From contig NZ_SSXU01000002.1 in NCBI RefSeq assembly GCF_009469605.1, forward strand, positions 176,807-240,806: a stretch of 64,000 nt of DNA. Reading direction: 5' to 3'. Below the pieces are notes generated by a model. That model was not told where the DNA came from. It worked only from the letters and a program-made list of their open reading frames with translations, and did not search any database. A program made the position numbers and the translations under genes. Shown here piece by piece: positions 13,579-21,476 of the stretch (position 1 is the stretch's first letter; every line of letters begins with the position of its first letter). Source of the DNA: Zoogloea sp. 1C4. Lineage in GTDB: Bacteria; Pseudomonadota; Gammaproteobacteria; Burkholderiales; Rhodocyclaceae.

Positions 13579-16455
13579 TCAGGCGTCGGGGATTGTGAAC
13601 ACGAAGCACGCGCCGCCGGGCTGGGTGCGGTCGAGCCACAGGCGGCCGCCGTGGTTCTCGATGATCGAGCGGCTGATGGCGAGGCCCATGCCCAGCCCGT
13701 CGGGCTTGGTGGAGAAGAAGGCGTCGAAGAGCTTCGCCTCGCTCTCGGGGCGGATGCCGGGGCCGCTGTCGTGCACTGCGATGCGCACGCCGCCGGTGGG
13801 TTCGGCGCTAACAATGATCGCCAGCGCGCGGGCGTCGGCCGGCGTGTCGCGCAGGGCGTCCACCGCATTGACGATGAGGTTGAGGATCACCTGCTGCAGC
13901 TGCACCGCGTCGGCGGTGAAGGCCGGCGGCGGGGTGGGCAGATGGACGCGCACCCGCACGCCGTTGTCGGTGAGCATGGCCTGGAGCATCTGCAGCAGCT
14001 CGTCGAGCAGGCGGGCGATGGGGATGGGTTCGCGGCGGAGCTCGCCGGCGCGCAGGAACTTGCGGATGCGCGCGATCACCTCGCCGGCGAGGCTGGCGTC
14101 GCGGTTCACCCGGTGCAGCGCGGCGGCCACTTCGTCGAGGTTGGGCGTGGCGAGGGACAGCCAGCGCAGGGCGGCCTGGCTGTTGGTGATGACGGCGGCG
14201 AGGGGCTGGTTTACCTCGTGGGCGATGGAGGCGACGAGCTCGCCCATGGCGGTGAAGCGCGACACCCGGGCGAGTTCGCCCCGCGTGGCGGCGAGGGAGC
14301 GTTCGGCCTCCATCCGCGAGGTGATGTCCTCGACGATCACCGCCAGCATCGGCCCATCCTCGGCCATCGCCGGGATGCGCGAGGCCGACACGTTGGCCCA
14401 CAGGTAGCCGCCGCCGCGCCGCTCGTAGCGTTTTTGCGTGTGATAGGCGGGCAGCTCGCCATCCACGAGTCCATGCACGTTGCGGCGGGTGGTGGCGCGC
14501 TCGGAGGCTTCGGTGATGGCGATGAGCGACACCCCCGCGATGTCGTCGGGCCCGTAGCCGAGCATGCGTTGCAATGCCGGGTTGGCCGAGAGGATGCGGC
14601 CCTCCCGGTCGGCCAGCGCGATGCCCACCGCGGTGTTCTCGTACAGCCCGAGCCAGCGGCGATCCGCCACCTGCAGGGCGGTGAAGCTGCGCTGCAATGA
14701 CTTGCGGCTCTCCACCAGGCCGGCGGTCAGCTCCCAGATGTCGGAGGCCTGGGTCTGCAGTTCCTTCTGCAGGATGTCCACGGTGCGTTTTACCGTGACC
14801 AGGTTGTGCACCCGGGCGCGCAGCTCCTGGGGCGAGAAGGGTTTGGTGAGGTAGTCCTGGGCGAGCTCTTCGAGCAGGCGCTCGCGCAGGGCGTCGTCGG
14901 CCCGGGCGGAGAGCACCAGCGCCGGCACGTTGGGGAAATCCGGCCGGCTGCGCAGGGTGCGCAGGAAGGTCTCGCCGTCGCAGTGGGGCATCATCAGGTC
15001 GGTGACGATGAGATCCGGCGGGTCTGCGAGGGCGGCTTTGATCCCGTCGTCGCCGTCTTCTTCGAGGGTGACGTTGTATTCGTCGAGGAGCACGTCGTGG
15101 AGGAAGTGGCGCAGATCCGGGTTGTCCTCCACCACCAGCACCCGCGGGCGGCCGGGGCGGAAGGCGCTGGGGACGGGCTCGGCCTGCGGGAGCGGCGGGG
15201 CGTCGGCGGCGGGCAGGGCGGGAGCTTTCGGGGCGCTGCCGGCACGCACGTAGGCGCCGTCGGGGGCCTGCAGGGGCAGCTCGAGCTGGAACAGCGCGCC
15301 GCCACCGGGGGCGTCGAGCACCACCACCGTGCCCCGGTGGAGTTCGACGAACTCCTTGACGATGTTGAGCCCCAGCCCGCTGCCGATGGCGCCGAGCTGC
15401 TCGTCGCCCTGGGTGAAGCGGTCGAAGATGTGCTGCTTCATGGCGTCGGGCACGCCGGGGCCGGTGTCCTGCACCTCGATCAGCAGGCGCTCGCCGGCGA
15501 GGCGCTCGACACGGCAGGCGATGCGCCCGCCGGCGGGGGTGAACTTGAAGGCGTTGGAGAGCAGGTTGGTGAGCACGCGGACGAGCTTGGCCCGGTCGAT
15601 GTCGGCGTAGAGCCCGCCGTCGTCGTCGGCCTCGCCGCGCACCATCAGGCGGATGGCGCGGGCCTCGGCCTCGCCCTCGAAGCCGGCGGCGATCTCGCGG
15701 ATCAGCGCCGTCACGTTGGCCCGGGCGTAGGCCATGGGCATCCGGTCGGAGTCGATGCGGGCGAGATCGAGCAGGTTGTTCACCTGCTGCAGCAGCGACT
15801 GGGCGTTGCGCTTGATGGCGGTGAGGCGGGCGCGCTCCCGCTCGGTGCGGGCGGTGGTCTCGTGGATGAGCTGGTCCACCGGGCCGAGGATGAGGGTGAG
15901 CGGGGTGCGCAGCTCGTGGCTCACGTTGGCGAAGAACTTGGTCTTGAAGCCGTCGATCTCCTTGAGCTTCTCCAGCGCCACCTGCAGCTCGCCGTTCTTG
16001 CGCGTGAGCTCGGCGCTGTTGGCGATCTTCTCGGTGATGTTGCGCCCCTCGGGTAGCAGGAAGGCCACGTGGCCGCTATCGTCGAGGATGGGCGTGAGGG
16101 AGAAGTCGATGGCGATGGTCTTGCTGCCGTGGAGGTCGCCATACACCTCGAAGTCGCAGCGCACGAAGCGGCCGGCGCGGGCCTCGCCGATCATGTCGCG
16201 CACCCGGTGGCGCACCTCGTCGGAGACCGACCACCAGCGGGCCTCCCAGAAGGGCCGGCCGACCACCTCGTCGAGGCTGAGGCCGGCGCCGTCCAGCGCC
16301 GCCTGGTTGATCTCCAGCACCGTGCCGTCCACGTCCAGCAGGCCGAGGAACTGGTACATGGAATCGAGGATGATGCGGGCCATCTTCTGGCGGCGCACGT
16401 CATGGGTGTCGTCGTCGCCCAGCACGACGCCGCGCACCGATGTCTGTCTGGTCAC
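13579..16455 (-). CDS. TodS-type double hybrid sensor kinase (PAS-HK-REC-PAS-HK)
   Basis: The 958-residue protein has five modules in TodS order: PAS (about 28-150), histidine kinase 1 (phospho-His H180 in NVSHELRTP; ATPase to about 395), receiver (437-555, acceptor D486, LTKPF), PAS (600-715), and histidine kinase 2 (H746 in IAHEVNQP, ATPase to the end). There are no membrane helices, so it senses in the cytosol. TodS, TmoS, TutC and TdiS are known members that detect toluene-like compounds through PAS1 and phosphorylate a FixJ-type regulator. The start is GTG 16455, with GGGAGG upstream. It follows tmoF by 93 bases, so the tmo operon is the expected target. The partner regulator gene downstream is frameshifted. 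Confidence 0.9.
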   Translation of the reverse strand: MTRQTSVRGVVLGDDDTHDVRRQKMARIILDSMYQFLGLLDVDGTVLEINQAALDGAGLSLDEVVGRPFWEARWWSVSDEVRHRVRDMIGEARAGRFVRCDFEVYGDLHGSKTIAIDFSLTPILDDSGHVAFLLPEGRNITEKIANSAELTRKNGELQVALEKLKEIDGFKTKFFANVSHELRTPLTLILGPVDQLIHETTARTERERARLTAIKRNAQSLLQQVNNLLDLARIDSDRMPMAYARANVTALIREIAAGFEGEAEARAIRLMVRGEADDDGGLYADIDRAKLVRVLTNLLSNAFKFTPAGGRIACRVERLAGERLLIEVQDTGPGVPDAMKQHIFDRFTQGDEQLGAIGSGLGLNIVKEFVELHRGTVVVLDAPGGGALFQLELPLQAPDGAYVRAGSAPKAPALPAADAPPLPQAEPVPSAFRPGRPRVLVVEDNPDLRHFLHDVLLDEYNVTLEEDGDDGIKAALADPPDLIVTDLMMPHCDGETFLRTLRSRPDFPNVPALVLSARADDALRERLLEELAQDYLTKPFSPQELRARVHNLVTVKRTVDILQKELQTQASDIWELTAGLVESRKSLQRSFTALQVADRRWLGLYENTAVGIALADREGRILSANPALQRMLGYGPDDIAGVSLIAITEASERATTRRNVHGLVDGELPAYHTQKRYERRGGGYLWANVSASRIPAMAEDGPMLAVIVEDITSRMEAERSLAATRGELARVSRFTAMGELVASIAHEVNQPLAAVITNSQAALRWLSLATPNLDEVAAALHRVNRDASLAGEVIARIRKFLRAGELRREPIPIARLLDELLQMLQAMLTDNGVRVRVHLPTPPPAFTADAVQLQQVILNLIVNAVDALRDTPADARALAIIVSAEPTGGVRIAVHDSGPGIRPESEAKLFDAFFSTKPDGLGMGLAISRSIIENHGGRLWLDRTQPGGACFVFTIPDA

Positions 16456-16548
16456 GCTGTGGATGTCCTCCCGTCGATGGCGGGTCGGCCCGCCATCATC
16501 ACGATACGTCGCCCGGGGCGGCGATGCGAAGCCCTTTGCACCGGCACA

Positions 16549-17565
16549 TCAGAAAAAGCGGTCGAAGTGGATCTGCCCGAAGGGCACCCGGTGGCCGACC
16601 ATCAGCAGCTCCTGCAGGGCCTGGGTCATGGGCGGCGGGCCGGCGAAGTAGAACTCGTAGCTGGCGAGCGGCTCGGGCAGCAGGCGGGCCACGGCGTCGT
16701 GGACGTAGCCCGTCTCGCCCTGCCAGGCGCCGTCGTCGCCGGGCAGCGACACCACCGGCACGTAGCGCAGACGCTCGCCGAAGCTTTCGAGCGGCGCCAG
16801 CAGCGCCTCGCCGCACACGTCCCGCGGGGTGCGCGCGCCGTAGAAGAAGTGCAGCTTGCGATCCTTCAGCAGCCCGGCCTCGGCGGCGCCGCGGGCGATG
16901 GAGATCATCGGCGCGAGGCCCGATCCGCCGGCCACGCAGACGATGTCGCGGGGCGCGTCGGTGCGCAGCCAGGCCACGCCATAGGGGCCGTCGAGGCCGA
17001 TCTCGTCGCCGGCCTTGAGCTTGTCGAACAGCACGTGGGTGCCCTGGCCGTGGGGCACGCGGCGGATCTGGAAGTGCCATTCGCCGCCGTCGTTGGCGGT
17101 GTTGGAGAGCGAATAGGCGCGGGACGTGCCGACGCCGGGCAGGTCGAGCATCGCGTACTGCCCCGGCAGGAAGGCCGCCGGGCCGTCGGTGACGAAGCGG
17201 AACTCGCGGATGTCGTGGGTGAGGTCGGTGATGCCGGCGAGGCGCGCCGTCTGGCGGGCGGGGCGGATGCGCGGCACGTATTCGGGGCCGCCCGGGGCCT
17301 TGATGCGCACGGGGCCGAGGGCCCGGCACTGGCAGGCCAGGTGACGGCCGCGGCGGCGGTCGCGTTCGGAGAGGCCGGGCGCGTCGGGCCACAGGGTTTC
17401 GAGCTCGCCTTCGACGAGCTCGAACTTGCAGGCGCCGCAGCCGCCGGAGTTGCATTCGTGGGCAAGGCCAACCCCGGCGCGCAGGGCCGCGCGGAGGACG
17501 GTGTCGCCATCTGCCTGGGCAAAGCTGGCGCCGTCCTTCTCGTTGTGGATGAGGATCTCTTGCAT
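16549..17565 (-). CDS. tmoF: Toluene-4-monooxygenase NADH:ferredoxin oxidoreductase
   Basis: A 338-residue electron-entry subunit. An N-terminal plant-type [2Fe-2S] domain has CNSGGCGAC and a distal CQC cysteine. A ferredoxin-reductase FAD domain (RAYSLSN) and an NAD-binding domain (VAGGSGLAPM, YFAGPPPM) follow. It passes electrons from NADH to the Rieske protein TmoC. It is the last gene of tmoABCDEF and begins 51 bases after tmoE. The following gene is the TodS-like kinase. Confidence 0.92.
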   Translation of the reverse strand: MQEILIHNEKDGASFAQADGDTVLRAALRAGVGLAHECNSGGCGACKFELVEGELETLWPDAPGLSERDRRRGRHLACQCRALGPVRIKAPGGPEYVPRIRPARQTARLAGITDLTHDIREFRFVTDGPAAFLPGQYAMLDLPGVGTSRAYSLSNTANDGGEWHFQIRRVPHGQGTHVLFDKLKAGDEIGLDGPYGVAWLRTDAPRDIVCVAGGSGLAPMISIARGAAEAGLLKDRKLHFFYGARTPRDVCGEALLAPLESFGERLRYVPVVSLPGDDGAWQGETGYVHDAVARLLPEPLASYEFYFAGPPPMTQALQELLMVGHRVPFGQIHFDRFF

Positions 17566-17616
17566 GGAGGGCTCCCGGCGCGGGCGGCGGCGCTGGCCGC
17601 GCCCGCGCGCTGTGGG

Positions 17617-18603
17617 TTACAGGCCGAGGGACCGGCGGAAGTCGCGGGTGGCGGCGCGGGCCGAGGCGGCGGCTTCGGACACGTCGGGCAGGGCCCCGCA
17701 GTAGGCGTCGATGGCTTTGTCGGCGAGCGGCTCCCACTTGGCGATCCAGCCCTGGATGAGCTCCAGGTTGCCCGGGGTTTCGAGGGCCATCCGCACGAAG
17801 GCGGCGATCCAGCGGCGATGGCGGGCGGAGTCGATCAGCTGGGCGTCGGTGAGGAGCGCCAGCAGCATGTCGCCATTGTGGCGGGCGGATTCGCCCAGGC
17901 GGCGCAGCACGGTTTCCTCGATGGCCGGCTTGGCGATGAGGTTGAGGACGACGATGGCCTCGCCCCAGTCCCACACCGTGAGGGCGCGCTCCATCAGCTC
18001 GCGGAAGCCCTGCCAGGCGGCGTCTTCTTCCCAGTAGCGGCGCTCGTCAAGGCCAAAGCCGGTTTCGTTGAAGGTGTTGGACAGCTCGCGGGTGCGGTAG
18101 GCGGTGTGGGACAGCCAGCGCAGGCTGTCGGCCATCTGGAAGTAGTTGCAGTTGGTGATGGTGCTGGCGGGCGACACCTGGCCCACGTAGGCCGAGGCCA
18201 TCTGCAGGGTGTGGAAGAGGTAGCGGGCCGGCGTGTACAGCCGGGCCAGGGTGCCGGCCCAGCGCGGGTCGATGGCCTTGTCGTGCTCGCGCTGGTTGAA
18301 CTGGTCGAACAGGCCGGTGACGTAGGTTTCCTGGCCGTCCTGCATCAGGTTGTAGGTGCGGTAGACGACTTCCTCGGGGTCACGGAAGGCGTTCCAGTCG
18401 GCGTGCTTGAGTGCGGTGCCGAAGGTGTGCTTCTTGTACCACTCGTTCATGAACAGGCCGGGCGAGAGCTCGTAGGGCGCGTTCGGGTCGCGGTCGTTGT
18501 AGTGCAGGTTGGCGCTGACGATCTCGTATTCGCTGGGCTTGCGGCGGCGGGCGGCGAGGTGGCTCCAGGTCTTCTGGGGCTTGAGCACTTGGGCTTCGGT
18601 CAT
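17617..18603 (-). CDS. tmoE: Toluene-4-monooxygenase hydroxylase beta subunit
   Basis: A 328-residue beta subunit of the soluble diiron hydroxylase. The PF02332-type fold is all helical and lacks the iron-binding E-x2-H pairs found in the alpha subunit. HAARRRKPSEYEIVSANLHY-like N-terminal residues and NLMQDGQETYV are typical of TmoE/TouE proteins. The start at 18603 is set by GGAGGAG upstream. It pairs with TmoA and TmoB as an (alpha-beta-gamma)2 complex in the cytosol. Confidence 0.92.
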   Translation of the reverse strand: MTEAQVLKPQKTWSHLAARRRKPSEYEIVSANLHYNDRDPNAPYELSPGLFMNEWYKKHTFGTALKHADWNAFRDPEEVVYRTYNLMQDGQETYVTGLFDQFNQREHDKAIDPRWAGTLARLYTPARYLFHTLQMASAYVGQVSPASTITNCNYFQMADSLRWLSHTAYRTRELSNTFNETGFGLDERRYWEEDAAWQGFRELMERALTVWDWGEAIVVLNLIAKPAIEETVLRRLGESARHNGDMLLALLTDAQLIDSARHRRWIAAFVRMALETPGNLELIQGWIAKWEPLADKAIDAYCGALPDVSEAAASARAATRDFRRSLGL

Positions 18604-18653
18604 GGTTGTCTCCTCCGGTGTTCTGTCTTGTCTTGTGTGGGCTTGGGGCGGGC

Positions 18654-18968
18654 TCAGAGCTTCTTGGCGAAGTAGAAGCGCACCGAGTCGTCGCGGCTCT
18701 CGATCTGGCCGGCGAAGGAGCTCAGGTCCACTTCCAGGTCGTTCATGCGGAAGGGGCGGCCGAGTTCTTCTTCGATGGTGGCCTGGCGCAGGATCATCTC
18801 GTGCTCGGTGTGGATGCGGATGTAGGCCCGCTTGTCGTCCACGAAGACTTCCTTGCCGGGGTTGTCGACCTTGGCGGCCTCGATGACGGCCTGGGCCAGG
18901 TCGCCGGCGCGCATCACCGGGCCGACCAGATTGTTGTGATAGGCCTGCGCGGAGCTGGTTGTGCTCAT
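18654..18968 (-). CDS. tmoD: Toluene-4-monooxygenase effector (coupling) protein
   Basis: A 104-residue MmoB/DmpM-family protein. These cofactor-less regulatory subunits dock on the hydroxylase and couple O2 activation to substrate oxidation. The family features NLVGPVMRAGDLAQAVIEAA at the N-terminus and RIHTEHEMILRQATIEEELG in the middle are present. It lies 15 bases after tmoC and 50 bases before tmoE. Confidence 0.92.
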   Translation of the reverse strand: MSTTSSAQAYHNNLVGPVMRAGDLAQAVIEAAKVDNPGKEVFVDDKRAYIRIHTEHEMILRQATIEEELGRPFRMNDLEVDLSSFAGQIESRDDSVRFYFAKKL

Positions 18969-18983
18969 GGGGTTCTCCTGGGT

Positions 18984-19319
18984 TCAGCTGTGGGCGAAGA
19001 GCGGTTCGACGCCTTCGGTGCTCACGTAGATGTCGTCGCCGTCGATGCGCACGGGATACTTGGCGAGCGCGCAGTCGTCGGGGTTGATGCCCTTGCCGCT
19101 GCTGGCGTCGAACTGCCACAGGTGGGCGCGGCAGATCAGCTTCTTGCCGTCGAACTGGCCTTCGGCGAGGGAGATGTCCTGGTGCGGGCAGACGCCCTGG
19201 AAGGCGGCGATCTCACCGCCTTCGGCGCACACCAGCACGATCTCGTGGTCGTTGACGGTGAAGGGGGCCATCTCGCCTTCCCACACGTCGTCGACGGTGC
19301 ATACCTTGGTAAAGCTCAT
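18984..19319 (-). CDS. tmoC: Toluene-4-monooxygenase Rieske ferredoxin
   Basis: A 111-residue Rieske-type ferredoxin. The cluster ligands are C44-x-H46 (VCPHQD) and C63-x2-H66 (CRAHLWQF). It shuttles electrons from TmoF to the diiron hydroxylase. It is encoded 25 bases after tmoB, in the canonical ABCDEF order. Confidence 0.93.
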   Translation of the reverse strand: MSFTKVCTVDDVWEGEMAPFTVNDHEIVLVCAEGGEIAAFQGVCPHQDISLAEGQFDGKKLICRAHLWQFDASSGKGINPDDCALAKYPVRIDGDDIYVSTEGVEPLFAHS

Positions 19320-19344
19320 GTCTTGCTCCGGGTGCGGGGCGGGC

Positions 19345-19605
19345 TCAGGCGGCCTGCCAGATGATCTCGACGGTTTCGGTCGGCTTGAGGCCGGCGTCGG
19401 CCACCTTCAGGTCGCGCGGCAGGAACTCCGTCGCGCCCTGCTGGCGGACGCGCAGGATGTGGCCGGGGCGGGCGCGCACGCGGCGGCCGACCGAATGGAT
19501 GGCGGCGGCGGCGGCCACTTCGTCCATGGTGTTGTCGGTGTCGACGGCGACCAGCTGCAGCACGAAGTCGCCTTCAAAGTTGGAGGTGAGGGGGAACAGG
19601 GCCAT
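19345..19605 (-). CDS. tmoB: Toluene-4-monooxygenase hydroxylase gamma subunit
   Basis: An 86-residue TmoB-family protein with a ubiquitin-like fold (FPLTSNFEGDFVLQLVAVD, then VRARPGHILRVRQQG). It is the small structural subunit of the hydroxylase complex. The start at 19605 has GGAG upstream and follows tmoA by 62 bases. Confidence 0.92.
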   Translation of the reverse strand: MALFPLTSNFEGDFVLQLVAVDTDNTMDEVAAAAAIHSVGRRVRARPGHILRVRQQGATEFLPRDLKVADAGLKPTETVEIIWQAA

Positions 19606-19667
19606 GGGGAATCTCCGGGTGTCTGGTTGCCCGGCGCACGTTGGCGCCGGGGGGCATTGGGGCGGGC

Positions 19668-21173
19668 TCAGCCGGCCTTGCGGGTTTCGCGCAGGGCGCG
19701 GTAGACCTCGGCCCAGGCGTAGTTGTGGGCGTCGTCGCCCATCTCGCCGGGGGCCAGGTTCATGTAGGCCAGCGCGCCTTCGAGGTTCATGGGCTGGATC
19801 ATCCCGGCCAGGAAGCGGTCGACGATGCTGAGGTGGCCGGCGTAGCGCTCCGGGTCCTGCTCGAAGACCCAGCGATCGACCTCGGAGCCGAAGTGGTAGA
19901 GCCGGCCGTTGTATTCGAGCGGGTAGTCCTTGACGTTCCAGCCCTTGCCCGGCGTGCCGAGGATGGGCAGCTGGCACATGTTGCACACGTAGGGCAGGGT
20001 CTCCGGGTAGGTCATCGCCATGTTGCCGTCCACCACGTTGTCGATGAACACGTCCCAGCACTGGCCCCAGGTGTCGTTCCAGCCGGGGTACTTTTCTTCG
20101 AGCCAGGTGCGCTCGTCGGGGGTGACGCCGGCGGCCGGGTTCCACCACAGGGTCGGGCGCCAGAAGTAGGAGCCCAGGTGCATGCCGTGGTGGGTCTGGC
20201 TGATGTCCTTCAGGAAGATGTCCCAGTACCAGGGCAGGTCGAGGCCCATGTCGGTCAGCGCCCGCTCGAACTGGGCGACGATCCACTCCTCCATGAACTC
20301 CTTGAACGACTGCTTGCGGTGCGCAAGCGGCGTGTAGTAATCCATGATCGGGCCGGTGAGCACCGAGAACAGCTTCCAGGCGCCCCACACGGCGATGTCC
20401 ACGCGCTTCTGGGCCTCGGCCTTGTGGCCGTTCTCGATCAGCACCTTGAGCGCCGGGCCGCCGATCTGGGCGTGGCGGGATTCGTCGGTCTGGATGCTGG
20501 AGATGAGGTTGGCGAAGGTGTGGTCGCCGGCTTCGGCGGCGTCGGCGGCGAGGCCGAGGAACTGCATGTTGGTGAAGCCCGTCTCGAAGCTGAAGGTGAG
20601 CATGATCGACACGCTGATGGCGTCGCGGGTCATCATGATGTCGTCGAAGAAGTGCCGCGCGGCGATCATCGCCCACTCGTTGGTGTCGTAGGCCTTGAAG
20701 GCCCAATCCATCTGGCGATCCTTCGACACGTGCTCGTGGGGGAAGTAGAGCTGCATCTGGCCGTGGCGGATCTCGTCCATGCAGCCCAGGGTGGCCATGT
20801 TGCGCATCCCCGGCGCCTTGGAGAAACGCATCATGCGGGCCTCGGCGCTGGCGGCGGCGTATTCGCCGCGGGCGATGGCGCCGTAGTGGGCCTTCATCAC
20901 TGATTTCCAGCCCGGGTCGGCGTTCTCGAAGATGCGGCTGCGTTCCAGCGCGGCCTTCACCGAATACGCACCGGCGTCCTTCTCGCGCTGGACCTTCACG
21001 TATTCGGGGTAGGTCTGCTTGTAGGGCTCGTCGTATTTTTCCCAGGCAGATAGCGGCAGGCCGAATTCGCCCGACAGCATGGGCGGGAACAGCTCGTCCT
21101 CGGTGACGTATTTGGGGGTCCAGTTGGTGGTTCTGGCGAGGTCATACCAGTCCATCCGGTTGAGTACGGCCAT
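19668..21173 (-). CDS. tmoA: Toluene-4-monooxygenase hydroxylase alpha subunit (diiron)
   Basis: The 501-residue catalytic subunit. The carboxylate and histidine ligands of the two irons fall at E104, E134, H137, E197, E231 and H234, exactly the numbering known for T4MO; G103 and T201 at the active site are also conserved. It hydroxylates toluene (para in T4MO; related enzymes attack ortho or meta, and regiospecificity cannot be fixed from sequence alone). The ATG at 21173 has GGAGGAG upstream; in-frame residues before it are not conserved. It is the first gene of the operon, and a TodT-box-like palindrome lies about 150 bases upstream. Confidence 0.95.
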   Translation of the reverse strand: MAVLNRMDWYDLARTTNWTPKYVTEDELFPPMLSGEFGLPLSAWEKYDEPYKQTYPEYVKVQREKDAGAYSVKAALERSRIFENADPGWKSVMKAHYGAIARGEYAAASAEARMMRFSKAPGMRNMATLGCMDEIRHGQMQLYFPHEHVSKDRQMDWAFKAYDTNEWAMIAARHFFDDIMMTRDAISVSIMLTFSFETGFTNMQFLGLAADAAEAGDHTFANLISSIQTDESRHAQIGGPALKVLIENGHKAEAQKRVDIAVWGAWKLFSVLTGPIMDYYTPLAHRKQSFKEFMEEWIVAQFERALTDMGLDLPWYWDIFLKDISQTHHGMHLGSYFWRPTLWWNPAAGVTPDERTWLEEKYPGWNDTWGQCWDVFIDNVVDGNMAMTYPETLPYVCNMCQLPILGTPGKGWNVKDYPLEYNGRLYHFGSEVDRWVFEQDPERYAGHLSIVDRFLAGMIQPMNLEGALAYMNLAPGEMGDDAHNYAWAEVYRALRETRKAG

Positions 21174-21320
21174 GGGTGTCTCCTCCTTATCGGAATGCAG
21201 GTGCGGCGCGGCACCTTTTTTGTATGGGCGAAAAGGGCTCGCCCGAATCGACCGGTCGGCGGCAGGGGGCCGTTCAACCACTCGGGGGCCAATTTATCGA
21301 GATTTTGGCTGTCCAAAAAT

Positions 21321-21334
21321 TAGACGATGGTTTA
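21321..21334 (-). promoter_or_regulatory. TodT/TmoT-box-like palindrome upstream of tmoA
   Basis: Read on the minus strand, TAAACCATCGTCTA is a pseudo-palindrome one base off the TAAAC-x-AT-x-GTTTA pattern that I recall for the tod box bound by TodT. It lies in the 303-base divergent region between tmoA and mnhA. The recalled consensus should be checked against the literature. Confidence 0.4.
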
Positions 21335-21476
21335 GATGCCGTGCACCAAACCCATCGGTCATCGCCCGGAAGGGCGCCGCCCGCCGGGGCCGGAGACGTG
21401 GTGTGCGGGTTATCCCGCAGTGTTCTGCCGGTTTTTTCGACTTATCCGATCCGGCCGGCGCTGCTAACATCCGCCG

